DNA of 54,487 bases from an uncultured Porphyromonadaceae bacterium (lineage in GTDB: Bacteria > Bacteroidota > Bacteroidia > Bacteroidales > Muribaculaceae). The position numbers were made by a program, and so were the translations under genes. Below are positions 8,385-16,135 of the stretch, one piece after another; the first letter of the stretch is position 1; each line of letters opens with the position of its first letter. The DNA lies in assembly GCA_937892215.1 (NCBI GenBank), contig CALAVE010000002.1, positions 1 to 54,487 of the forward strand. Reading direction: 5' to 3'. The notes beneath the pieces are model-generated. The model had not been told where the DNA came from. It did not search any database and worked only from the letters and a program-made list of their open reading frames with translations.

Positions 8385-8420
8385 GGAAAAAGTATGGATT
8401 AGGCTGATTAGGCTGAGAGA

Positions 8421-8496
8421 GACGACAACTTGAACAACAGGAAACAACATGGTGGATTCGATAGGGTCTATGGGGCTTATGGGGCCTATAAAGCCG
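8421..8496. repeat. Composite repeat D: leader plus 9-bp array
   Basis: GACGACAACTTGAACAAC and AACAACATGGTGGATTCG precede four nonamers (ATAGGGTCT, ATGGGGCTT, ATGGGGCCT, ATAAAGCCG). Just upstream, GATTAGGCT also occurs twice in tandem (8397-8414), again at 9-nt spacing. Confidence 0.8.
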
Positions 8497-8742
8497 GGTA
8501 AGCCAAGTGGAAAGGGGCCGGGCGGACGTGGACGTACCACCCGGCCTTTGGCCGTGAGCCACGTCCCTACAACGGGGGTGGGTACAAGCCTGGCGACAAA
8601 GCCATGCGGGTGGGTGGATGCGTAGGGGTGACGAGGACACGGCGGCACATCTACGAAGTGCCTCACTTTGGATGGCACACTGTAACACAGTGGTACGCAC
8701 ACCGGCAAGTCTTGCGACTTGCCCCAAATTTGGTTCAAGTGG
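8497..8742. other. GC-rich non-coding spacer with mini-hairpins
   Basis: No gene is supported. It contains CGGCC-TTT-GGCCG (8542-8554) and the 8-bp hairpin GGCAAGTC-TTGC-GACTTGCC (8704-8723). The latter could end the convergent B3/B4 transcript but has no T-run. Confidence 0.55.
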
Positions 8743-9414
8743 TTATGGGGTGATGATGGTGGATTGGAGGGAAGTGGGTGTGGCGTATTGTTCGAGGAGT
8801 TGGAGGGTCCAGTCGATGGTTTCGGTGAGCGGCATGTCGGGTGCGAAAGCGTTGATGCAGATTTGCACGTGAGAGGTGTGGGGTGTGATTTTGGTACGTT
8901 CTTCGTCGCTGGTGGGAGTGGCGACACCGCCGAGTTCGTCGCGATAGACGGGCATATCCTGAATGTTGAGGGGTCCGCGTCCGATGCCGTTGTAAGGTTC
9001 GTCCTTCTCCCCTACCCCCATGGTGAGCAGGTCGCCAACGAGACGGTCGGCATCGAGACCGCTGATGGGGTACCCGCTGCCGAGAGAGACGAGGTTGATG
9101 AGGTCGACGAGAGTGGTGAGTCGGTAAAGTCCGAGTCCGCGGATAACGCGCCTGCAGAGCGCTTCACTTGCCACACGATAGCGCCCCGGGTCTTTTCCGA
9201 GGGCCCGATAGAGCCGACGAGTGGCTGCGATGGCCGTTCGCTGATTAACCTCAAGCAACTGGTATGTGGAGCGGATGCGCTGGGCTTCGGCGAGAATTTC
9301 GTCCCAGAGTTCATCGGAAGTGGGCGGATTGGTTACGGTGGCACGGATGAGTCCCACCTGCATATCTGGGCAGATACGGACGATGTCGGGGTGTATGATA
9401 ATGTCGGTTTTCAT
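8743..9414 (-). CDS. B3/B4 domain protein (stand-alone tRNA-editing-like domain)
   Basis: The 223-residue protein looks like the B3/B4 domain that forms the editing site of the phenylalanyl-tRNA synthetase beta chain, here as a free-standing protein. Free-standing B3/B4 proteins are suspected to clear mischarged tRNA, but the substrate of this one is unknown. The signature is a block of about 70 residues in the middle: RLYRALGKDPGRYR, then SEALCRRVIRGLGLY, then VDLINLVSLGSGYPISGLD. The N terminus (MKTDIIIHPDIVRICPD) opens right at the ATG at 9414. It is transcribed away from mtnN from a promoter 23 nt upstream. A plus-strand frame that runs through this region is an artefact of the open frame before mtnN. 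Family is confident, role is not. Confidence 0.85.
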   Translation of the reverse strand: MKTDIIIHPDIVRICPDMQVGLIRATVTNPPTSDELWDEILAEAQRIRSTYQLLEVNQRTAIAATRRLYRALGKDPGRYRVASEALCRRVIRGLGLYRLTTLVDLINLVSLGSGYPISGLDADRLVGDLLTMGVGEKDEPYNGIGRGPLNIQDMPVYRDELGGVATPTSDEERTKITPHTSHVQICINAFAPDMPLTETIDWTLQLLEQYATPTSLQSTIITP

Positions 9415-9436
9415 AAGATAAGCATAAAAATATGTG

Positions 9437-9467
9437 CAAAATTAGGGTTTTATGGCGTAAATGTCAA
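9437..9467 (-). promoter_or_regulatory. Predicted promoter of the B3/B4 gene
   Basis: On the minus strand, TTG (9467-9465), exactly 20 nt, TAATTTTG (9444-9437). It is back to back with the mtnN promoter. Confidence 0.7.
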
Positions 9468-9495
9468 GAAAAATGGCCTATTTCGGGGAAAATGG

Positions 9496-9526
9496 TTGTT
9501 AGTGAGCGAAAAAATGCTTAATTTTG
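9496..9526 (+). promoter_or_regulatory. Predicted promoter of the mtnN-luxS operon
   Basis: TTG (9496-9498), exactly 20 nt, TAATTTTG (9519-9526), followed by a leader of about 40 nt to ATG 9574. The two divergent promoters are only 28 nt apart, so the small gap may be co-regulated. Confidence 0.7.
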
Positions 9527-9573
9527 TACATTTACAGGAACAAAATCAAGAACAACATAAAAAATTTAAGACT

Positions 9574-10251
9574 ATGACAATAGGAATTATAGCGGCGATG
9601 GACAAGGAACTTGAACTCCTTAAGCCGATGCTGAAAGACTTGAGAGAAGAAGAGAAAGACGGTTATCGCCTGTTTTTCGGAACTGCCGGAGAGCACACCA
9701 TAGTGGCGATGAAGTGCGGAATAGGCAAGGTGAACGCCGCGCTGGGCACGATGACAATGCTACGCGAGGCTCATCCCGACATGGTGATAAACTCGGGTGT
9801 GGCCGGCAGTGCTGACAGCAGCGTGGTTCAGAACGACGTGGTAGTGGGCGAACAAGTGGCCTATCATGACGTGTGGTGCGGTCCGGAGAATCCGTGGGGC
9901 GCAGTTCAGGGTTTGCCGTTGTTCTACGAAGGCGCGTGGGACGCACTGGTGGCACTTCCTGAGCGTAGCGAGATAAAGCGCGGTCTGATATGCACCGGCG
10001 ACCAGTTTGTGGAGAACGCGGCGCAGGTGAAGAGCATCAAGGACCGCTTCCCGAGCGCTCTGGCTGTGGACATGGAGAGTGCGGCGATAGCCCAAGTGTG
10101 CCACTTGCGTGAAGTTCCGATGCTGAGTTTGCGAGTTATCAGTGACTGTCCGTGGTCGGAGAAAGACAAGAGCGAGGAGTACATAGAGTTCTGGCAGTCG
10201 GCACCGAAGCACACGTTTGAAATAGTTCGCGAGTTGATTTCGCGTCTGTGA
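9574..10251 (+). CDS. mtnN: 5'-methylthioadenosine/S-adenosylhomocysteine nucleosidase
   Basis: Cleaves S-adenosylhomocysteine to adenine and S-ribosylhomocysteine, and methylthioadenosine likewise; cytoplasmic, first step of the LuxS branch of the activated methyl cycle. The 225-residue protein has the Pfs/MtnN hallmarks: MTIGIIAAMDKEL with the conserved Glu at 12, the purine-site motif VDMESAA (Met167, Glu168), and the catalytic Asp191 in VISD. The start is ATG 9574; the frame stays open far upstream, but that part is antisense to the B3/B4 gene. luxS follows 34 nt downstream and takes the product, which strongly supports both calls. Confidence 0.95.
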   Translation: MTIGIIAAMDKELELLKPMLKDLREEEKDGYRLFFGTAGEHTIVAMKCGIGKVNAALGTMTMLREAHPDMVINSGVAGSADSSVVQNDVVVGEQVAYHDVWCGPENPWGAVQGLPLFYEGAWDALVALPERSEIKRGLICTGDQFVENAAQVKSIKDRFPSALAVDMESAAIAQVCHLREVPMLSLRVISDCPWSEKDKSEEYIEFWQSAPKHTFEIVRELISRL

Positions 10252-10285
10252 GAGAAGTTTTAGTTTGGGTTAGAGAAATACAGCG

Positions 10286-10789
10286 ATGGGAAAGACTACC
10301 GGTTATACGATTAACCACAACGCGCTCCAGCGAGGCATCTATGTGGTGCGCAAGAATCGCGTGGGCGAGAGCGTGATAACGACATTTGACATCAGGATGA
10401 AGTTGCCCAACCGCGAGCCGGCGATGAGCCAACCTGCGTTGCACACGATAGAGCACTTGGCGAACGCGTATCTGCGGAGTCATGCCGAATGGGGCGAGCG
10501 CATCATCTACTGGGGTCCGATGGGCTGCTGCACAGGTAATCACCTGCTGATAGCCGGCGATCTGGAAAGTGCCGACATAGCGGAACTGATGCGTGAGACA
10601 TTCGGCTACATAGCCGAATACGAGGGAGACATACCCTGCGCGACCGCGAACGACTGCGGCAACTACATGTTGCACAACCTGCCGATGGCTAAGTGGGAGT
10701 CGCGCAAGTTTCTGATGGAGGTGCTGAACAGCCTGACTGAAGAGAATACGCATTATCCGCTGACGGAGGTAGAAGAGGAAACACTATGA
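10286..10789 (+). CDS. luxS: S-ribosylhomocysteine lyase (autoinducer-2 synthesis)
   Basis: Converts S-ribosylhomocysteine to homocysteine and 4,5-dihydroxy-2,3-pentanedione, the precursor of autoinducer-2. The 167-residue protein is of normal length and shows the metal ligands HTIEH (His53 and His57) and Cys124 in ATANDCGNY, and the second active-site cysteine in WGPMGCCTGN (Cys81 or Cys82). It begins 34 nt after mtnN and ends 37 nt before an AraC regulator on the same strand. The organism can therefore recycle SAH by the two-step Pfs-LuxS route and probably makes AI-2. No AI-2 receptor gene is seen in the window. Confidence 0.96.
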   Translation: MGKTTGYTINHNALQRGIYVVRKNRVGESVITTFDIRMKLPNREPAMSQPALHTIEHLANAYLRSHAEWGERIIYWGPMGCCTGNHLLIAGDLESADIAELMRETFGYIAEYEGDIPCATANDCGNYMLHNLPMAKWESRKFLMEVLNSLTEENTHYPLTEVEEETL

Positions 10790-10826
10790 AGGGGAAAACG
10801 GCAGAAAAGAAATCACAAGAAGAAGT

Positions 10827-11699
10827 ATGAAAAAACCGCCATTAAAAATAGACAAGGACAAGAAGTTGCCCCAGTTTGACATGCCAGTGGATTTTCTGGT
10901 GTATGACGACATAAGGGCCGAGATACTGAAATACTACACATCGTTTCCGTGCAAGATAGACGCGTGCGTGCTGTGCTACGTGGAGCGTGGTAACCTGAAG
11001 GCGTCGGTGAACTTGTGGGACTTTGAGGTGAAGGAGCATGACTTTGCGATAGTGCTTGCCGGGAGTTTCTTCCAGATACATGAGGTGAGCGACGACCTGA
11101 AGGTGAGTTTCTGCGGATTCTCGTCGTCGTTTCTTCGCAGGGTGAACTACTGGAAGTTGATGTCTGGGATAATCCCGGAGGTGGTGAAGAAGCCATTTTT
11201 CACGCTTCCGGCGGAGATGGGCGAGATATACTCGACCATGTTCTCGATGATGACAACGGCGAGCATCATGCCGGACATTTTCATGACCGAAGGCATAGCG
11301 AAGAGCGTGATGAGCATAATAATAGAGAGCCTGAGCAACGGATTATCGACGGGAGTGCTGAAGAGTGAGCGTCACTCTTCGCGCGAGCTGGAGGTGGCCG
11401 GAGAGTTCATGCAACTGGCTTACAGCAACTATCGCGAGGAGCACAAGATTTCGTTCTACGCGAAAGAAGCGAACCTGACCCTGTCGCACTTCTGCAATGT
11501 GATAAACAGCGCTACCGGCATGACTCCACAGGAAGTGATAAAGAACCTGATAATAATGGATGCGAAGTCACAGTTGAAGGGGACAGACGAGTCGGTTGTC
11601 AAGATAGCGGCATCGCTGGGTTTCCCCACTCCGACGACATTCAACCGCTACTTCAAGACCTACACAGGGATGACCCCACTGGAATACAGAAAGAAGTGA
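10827..11699 (+). CDS. AraC-family transcriptional regulator
   Basis: DNA-binding regulator of 290 residues. The C-terminal 100 residues hold the AraC pair of helix-turn-helices: first around ISFYAKEANLTLSHFCNVIN, then VVKIAASLGFPTPTTFNRYF, ending with the typical TGMTPLEYRKK. The N-terminal 170 residues look like the small beta-rich sensing domain of this class rather than the arabinose cupin proper; the ligand is unknown. It lies between luxS (37 nt) and fbp (30 nt) in one direction and is probably co-transcribed. Whether it controls luxS, fbp or other genes cannot be read from the sequence. Confidence 0.88.
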   Translation: MKKPPLKIDKDKKLPQFDMPVDFLVYDDIRAEILKYYTSFPCKIDACVLCYVERGNLKASVNLWDFEVKEHDFAIVLAGSFFQIHEVSDDLKVSFCGFSSSFLRRVNYWKLMSGIIPEVVKKPFFTLPAEMGEIYSTMFSMMTTASIMPDIFMTEGIAKSVMSIIIESLSNGLSTGVLKSERHSSRELEVAGEFMQLAYSNYREEHKISFYAKEANLTLSHFCNVINSATGMTPQEVIKNLIIMDAKSQLKGTDESVVKIAASLGFPTPTTFNRYFKTYTGMTPLEYRKK

Positions 11700-11729
11700 C
11701 AAGGCAAGGAAAAAGCAAAGAGAAGAGAT

Positions 11730-13739
11730 ATGAAAAAGTTTTCTGAAGCAGAACTGAAATACCTGAACCTGCTGTCGAGGAATTTTCCTGACATAGCGAC
11801 GGCGAGCACGGAGATAATAAATCTGGAGGCGATACTGAACCTGCCCAAGGGTACGGAGCACTTTCTGGCCGACCTTCACGGCGAGTACGAGGCGTTCCAG
11901 CACGTACTTCGCAACGCATCGGGCACACTGAAGCGCAAAGTGAAAGAGATATTCAACGAGACGCTGGGGATTAGGGAGCAGAAAGAGTTGTGCACCCTAC
12001 TCTACTACCCTGAGCAAAAGTTGGAACTGGTGAAGCAGGAGATAGAGGACCGCAACGAGATGCGCGACTGGTATTTTGTGACGATAAACCGGCTGGTGCG
12101 AGTGTGCCGCGACGTGTCGTCGAAATACACCCGTTCGAAGGTACACAAGGCGCTACCCGACGACTTTTCGTACATCATCCAGGAATTGCTTCACGAGAGC
12201 ACATCGGACCCGAACAAGCAGGCGTATGTGGACGTGATAGTGAGGACGATAATCAGCACCGGTCGCGCCGATGACTTCATAGTGGCGATGGCCAACGTGA
12301 TACAACAACTGACGATAGACAGGCTTCACATACTGGGAGACGTGTACGACCGCGGTCAGAGTCCCGACAAGATTATGGACCTGCTGTGCGGCTACCACGA
12401 CTTTGACATCCAGTGGGGCAACCACGACATCCTATGGATGGGTGCGGCGAGCGGTAACGACTGCTGCATAGCCAACGTGATAAGGATAGCGATGCGCTAC
12501 GGGAACCAGAGCGTGCTGGAGGACGGCTACGGAATAAACCTGCTGCCACTGGCCACGTTTGCGATGGAGACCTACGGCAATGACCCGTGCGAGCGTTTCC
12601 AACCGTCGCTACTGGGCGACCACAACGGCGAGACGAGCATCCACGGTAAGCAGTTGATAGCGCAGATGCACAAGGCGATAAGCGTTATCCAGTTCAAACT
12701 GGAGGCTGCAACGATAATGCGCCGGCCGGAGTTTGAGATGGAAGACCGCATGCTGCTGGGCAAGATGGACCTGGGGCGCGGAGTGCTGAAGATGAACGGC
12801 AAAGAGTATGCCCTGACCGACGTGAACTTCCCGACGGTGAATGCCGAGGACCCGTACAAACTGACCGAAGACGAGGCGATGGTGGTGAGCAAGTTGCACA
12901 AATCGTTTGTGGGTTCGGAGAAGTTGCGCAAGCACATGGAGTGCCTGTTCCGCAACGGCTGCATCTACAAGGTGGTGAACGGTAACCTGCTGTTCCACGC
13001 ATCGATACCGATGACCCCTGAGGGGCAAATGAAAGAGGTTCTTCTTCGTGGGAAAGCATACAAGGGCGAGGCACTGCTGAAAAAGGCAGGCGCGCTGATA
13101 CGCGAGGCATACTACGGCGGAGAGAACGAAGAAGAAGTGAGTTTCGCACGCGACTATGTGTGGTATATGTGGTGCGGCAAGGACTCGCCGTCGTTCGACA
13201 AGGACAAGATGGCGACGTTTGAGCGGTACTTCCTGAGCGACAAGGAGACGTATAAAGAGCAGAAAGGCTACTATTACACCCTGCGCAACGAAGAGGAAGT
13301 GTGCGACCGGATACTGGACGAATTCAACGTGAAGGGTCAATACCGGCACATCATAAACGGTCATATTCCGGTGAAGACCATCAAGGGCGAGAATCCGGTG
13401 AAGGCCAACGGCAAGATGATGGTGATAGACGGCGGCTTCTCGAAGGCGTATCAGCCCGAGACCGGCATAGCGGGTTACACGCTGGTGTATCACTCGCGCG
13501 GTTTCCAGCTGGTTCAGCACGAGCCGTTCACGTCGATAACCCAGGCCGTGGAAGAAGGGCTTGACATCAAATCGACATATCAGTTGGTGGAGATGACCAA
13601 TCACCGGATGATGGTTAAGGACACGGATATGGGCGAAGAGTTGCGCGGTCAGATTGACGATCTGAAGAAGTTGCTTAACGCCTACCGCTCAGGAGTTATC
13701 AGCGAGCGCAAGTGGCGCCCGATAACGAATAAGAGGTAA
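11730..13739 (+). CDS. fbp: Fructose-1,6-bisphosphatase, class III
   Basis: Hydrolyses fructose 1,6-bisphosphate to fructose 6-phosphate in gluconeogenesis. At 669 residues it matches the class III enzymes of Firmicutes and Bacteroidetes, which belong to the calcineurin-like metallophosphoesterase fold. Visible metal and phosphate motifs are ADLHGEYEAF (about 49-58), LGDVYDRG, QWGNHDILWMG, and late INGHIPVK and IDGGFSKAYQ. The N terminus MKKFSEAELKYLNLLSRNFP is typical. It is the fourth gene of the mtnN-luxS-araC-fbp run, 30 nt after the regulator. A GH13 gene follows after 68 nt. Long antisense frames inside it are shadows. Confidence 0.95.
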   Translation: MKKFSEAELKYLNLLSRNFPDIATASTEIINLEAILNLPKGTEHFLADLHGEYEAFQHVLRNASGTLKRKVKEIFNETLGIREQKELCTLLYYPEQKLELVKQEIEDRNEMRDWYFVTINRLVRVCRDVSSKYTRSKVHKALPDDFSYIIQELLHESTSDPNKQAYVDVIVRTIISTGRADDFIVAMANVIQQLTIDRLHILGDVYDRGQSPDKIMDLLCGYHDFDIQWGNHDILWMGAASGNDCCIANVIRIAMRYGNQSVLEDGYGINLLPLATFAMETYGNDPCERFQPSLLGDHNGETSIHGKQLIAQMHKAISVIQFKLEAATIMRRPEFEMEDRMLLGKMDLGRGVLKMNGKEYALTDVNFPTVNAEDPYKLTEDEAMVVSKLHKSFVGSEKLRKHMECLFRNGCIYKVVNGNLLFHASIPMTPEGQMKEVLLRGKAYKGEALLKKAGALIREAYYGGENEEEVSFARDYVWYMWCGKDSPSFDKDKMATFERYFLSDKETYKEQKGYYYTLRNEEEVCDRILDEFNVKGQYRHIINGHIPVKTIKGENPVKANGKMMVIDGGFSKAYQPETGIAGYTLVYHSRGFQLVQHEPFTSITQAVEEGLDIKSTYQLVEMTNHRMMVKDTDMGEELRGQIDDLKKLLNAYRSGVISERKWRPITNKR

Positions 13740-13807
13740 GCGGCGAGCAGACTAAGAAAAGATAAAGAGTATTCTATAAATATTAACAATAAAACTGAGA
13801 GAGACCC

Positions 13808-15142
13808 ATGAAAAAAGTATTTTTGATGTTAGGAGTGCTGGCACTGCTTGCAGCGTGCAAGCCCACGACGAGTAACGGAAATGAGACGGCAAAGTTTGAG
13901 TTGCCGGCAGTGGATGACATTGTGATGTATCAGGTGAATCCGCGCGTGTTCGCCCCCGAGAAATCGCTCAACGCAGTGGCGGCGAGGATAGACTCGATAA
14001 GCGACTTGGGGGTGAACGTGATGTGGGTGATGCCCATCTACCCGATAGGAATAGAGAAAGGGAAGAACTCGCCCTATAGCATCCGGGACTACAAGGCCAT
14101 AGCGCCTGAATTCGGCACAGTGGAGGACTTCCAGAATCTGGCCAAGGTGTGTCACGAGCACGGGATGGCGATAATCATAGACTGGGTGGCGAACCACACG
14201 GCGTGGGATCATCCGTGGGTGAAAGAGCATCCCGAGTGGTACACACACGATGAGGAGACCGACACGATAATCCACCCGAAGGGAACGGACTGGCTGGACA
14301 TAGCCGACCTGAACTATGACAACGCAGATATGCGCGCGGCTATGATAGACGCGATGAAGTTCTGGATAGTGGAAGTGGGCTTGGACGGCTTCCGCTGCGA
14401 CTACGCCGACGGAGTTCCGGCCGACTTCTGGGAAGAGGCTCTGAGCGAACTGCGCAAGGCAGCGGGCGACCGCAAACTGCTGATGCTGGCCGAGGGTAAC
14501 CGCGAGGACAACTTCACGAAGGCCGGGTTCGACATGAACTACGCGTGGGATTACAAGCGCGAGTTGGTGAAAGTGTGGGAAGGCGCTCCGGCCGAGAACC
14601 TGTTCAAGGCCGACAAAGAGGAGTTTGACAGCATCCCCGAGGGCAAGTTGAAACTGCGTTTCACCACCAACCACGACCACTCGACAGAGGCAGTGCCGTG
14701 CGTGCAGTTCGGTAGCGACCAGGGTGCGCTGGCGGCATTAGTAGCGACGATATTCCCCCACGGCGGCGCACTGATATACGGTTCGCAGGAAGTGGGCTAC
14801 GACAAGACCATCAACTTCTTTGAATACGTTCCTGTGGACTGGACGGCGAAGCCAGAAGTGCGTGCAGAGCACAAGAACCTGATAGGCCTGTATAACACAT
14901 ATCCGGCACTGCGCAAGGGTAAGATGACGCCCTACCCCGACAAGGACGTGATGGCGTTTGAGAAGAGTCTGGATGGAGAAACGTTCCTGGTGCTGGTGAA
15001 CGTGAGGAACGCCGAGAAGGAGATAAGCCTGCCCGAAGGCTGGGCCAACGAGAATACAAAGAATGTGGACAAAGATGAGGAAGTGGCTCTGGGAACGTCA
15101 ATCAAACTGAGTCCGTATCAATATTTGATTCTGAAAAAATAA
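13808..15142 (+). CDS. GH13 alpha-amylase-family lipoprotein
   Basis: Glycoside hydrolase acting on alpha-glucans or maltooligosaccharides, probably anchored in the outer membrane or facing the periplasm. A lipoprotein signal ends in LLAAC (Cys17). The (beta/alpha)8 barrel shows the GH13 conserved regions: DWVANHTA (125-132), GFRCDYADG with nucleophile Asp198, LMLAEGNRED with acid/base Glu229, and TTNHDHS with Asp290. At 444 residues it is short, with one catalytic domain, a reduced domain B and a short beta-sandwich end. It starts 68 nt after fbp and is followed after 4 nt by the TSCPD gene. No SusC/SusD pair is nearby, so it is not a classical PUL member. Exact substrate unknown. Confidence 0.9.
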   Translation: MKKVFLMLGVLALLAACKPTTSNGNETAKFELPAVDDIVMYQVNPRVFAPEKSLNAVAARIDSISDLGVNVMWVMPIYPIGIEKGKNSPYSIRDYKAIAPEFGTVEDFQNLAKVCHEHGMAIIIDWVANHTAWDHPWVKEHPEWYTHDEETDTIIHPKGTDWLDIADLNYDNADMRAAMIDAMKFWIVEVGLDGFRCDYADGVPADFWEEALSELRKAAGDRKLLMLAEGNREDNFTKAGFDMNYAWDYKRELVKVWEGAPAENLFKADKEEFDSIPEGKLKLRFTTNHDHSTEAVPCVQFGSDQGALAALVATIFPHGGALIYGSQEVGYDKTINFFEYVPVDWTAKPEVRAEHKNLIGLYNTYPALRKGKMTPYPDKDVMAFEKSLDGETFLVLVNVRNAEKEISLPEGWANENTKNVDKDEEVALGTSIKLSPYQYLILKK

Positions 15143-15146
15143 CAAA

Positions 15147-15398
15147 ATGGAGAATAAGCACACTTATTACACAAGAGGCACCTGCTCGACGCAGATAGAT
15201 GTGACGACCGACGAGAACGACGTGATAACCGATGTGACGTTCACCGGCGGATGCAACGGCAATCTGCAGGGGATTTCGCGGCTGGTGAAAGGCATGGACC
15301 GGAAGGAGGCGATACGCCGACTGGAAGGAATCAGGTGCGGGATGAAGACCACGTCGTGCCCGGACCAGCTGTCGCGCGCACTGCGTGAGATGGAATGA
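15147..15398 (+). CDS. TSCPD-domain protein (TIGR03905-like)
   Basis: Small 83-residue protein of a conserved but uncharacterised family. It contains TFTGGCNGNLQGISRLVKGM and the naming motif T-S-C-P-D (residues 70-74), with cysteines at the N-terminal GTCSTQ, GGCNG, IRCGM and TSCPD positions that could bind metal. The TSCPD domain also ends some class II ribonucleotide reductases. It begins 4 nt after the GH13 stop and so is translated from the same transcript, which ends at the strong hairpin 26 nt downstream. No function can be given. Confidence 0.88.
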   Translation: MENKHTYYTRGTCSTQIDVTTDENDVITDVTFTGGCNGNLQGISRLVKGMDRKEAIRRLEGIRCGMKTTSCPDQLSRALREME

Positions 15399-15423
15399 GC
15401 AAGATGTGAGATAAATTAGGGCT

Positions 15424-15469
15424 ACTGTCCCTGTGACGCCCGAGAGGCGTTGCGGGGACAGTTTTTTTG
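15424..15469 (+). terminator. Rho-independent terminator after the TSCPD gene
   Basis: ACTGTCCC (15424-15431) pairs with GGGACAGT (15455-15462), with an inner GACGCC/AGGCGT part, and is followed by seven T. This is the clearest intrinsic terminator in the window. Confidence 0.9.
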
Positions 15470-15488
15470 TAGGCTGCCCGGCATGTGG

Positions 15489-16121
15489 CTACGGGAGGGT
15501 GAAGATGCAACGGGAGTCGTGATAGGCAATGCGGAGGACGTTCATCTCGCAAAGGTTAGCGAGGCTCATTTCGGCGGTGAGCCGGGAAATGTGGGCGAGT
15601 TTCATGTATCCCTCCGGTGTGATGGAGCCGTGGTGGCGGAGATAAGCGAGCAGCATGCGCTCGCTCTCGGAAAAAGTGACGAGTCTGTCGGAGCCATGAG
15701 AAACCCGAGAAAGCACCCGTGCATGGATGGGATGCGCTGCGATATTCTCGTCGGCGACTCGGAAATAGACACGCCAATGGCCGTTCTCGTCGGGGGCGGA
15801 GACGGGTTTTTCGTCGGCCGGAGCGATGATGGCTTCGAGTACGGTTTTCCCCTCAACCCGATGCAGACGGAACTGCGGTTTCTGCTCCGGACGGCAATAC
15901 ATGGAGGCTGCCTGCTCCACCATGTAGATTTCCTCCTCGGAACTGACACCGGCTATGCGTCCGTTGTCCTTGACACCGACAAGCAGGCGGCCGCCGTCGT
16001 TGTTAGCGAACGCGGCAATGCTCCGGGCAATTTTCCGAGCATCGGTAATCTGGTACTTAAAGTCCTGATGCTCGTGCTCGCCCTCGTCGATTAGGCTATA
16101 TATGTAGTCCTTGGATTTGAT
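15489..16121 (-). CDS. AlbA_2 domain (Schlafen-like ATP-binding) protein with no normal start codon
   Basis: Member of the AlbA_2/divergent AAA-4 family, common in Bacteroidales; function unknown, often presumed regulatory. The first ATG is at 15923, but the same frame runs on upstream for 72 codons and spells the conserved N-terminal half: EGEHEHQDFKYQITDARKIA, then AAFANNDGGRLLVGVKDNG and SEEEIYM. That stretch has no in-frame ATG, GTG or TTG before a stop near 16160. The codon where homologues would start (followed by Lys-Ser-Lys-Asp-Tyr) is ATC at 16121-16119. So either ATC or a nearby ATA (16139, overlapping the SGNH stop) is used, the start was lost by mutation, or there is a sequence error. 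The C-terminal part looks like a winged helix. It lies directly after the SGNH gene. Confidence 0.72.
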   Translation of the reverse strand: MKSKDYIYSLIDEGEHEHQDFKYQITDARKIARSIAAFANNDGGRLLVGVKDNGRIAGVSSEEEIYMVEQAASMYCRPEQKPQFRLHRVEGKTVLEAIIAPADEKPVSAPDENGHWRVYFRVADENIAAHPIHARVLSRVSHGSDRLVTFSESERMLLAYLRHHGSITPEGYMKLAHISRLTAEMSLANLCEMNVLRIAYHDSRCIFTLP

Positions 16122-16135
16122 AACGGCAGAGAGAT

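Noticed and set aside
8719..9573. Plus-strand extension that would make the mtnN product 510 residues
   Set aside because: The extension is antisense to the B3/B4 gene, has no domain sense, and MtnN starts naturally at ATG 9574 after a good promoter.
12609..13604. 331-codon minus-strand ORF
   Set aside because: Antisense shadow of fbp, rich in His, Leu and Val as expected from reversed codons.
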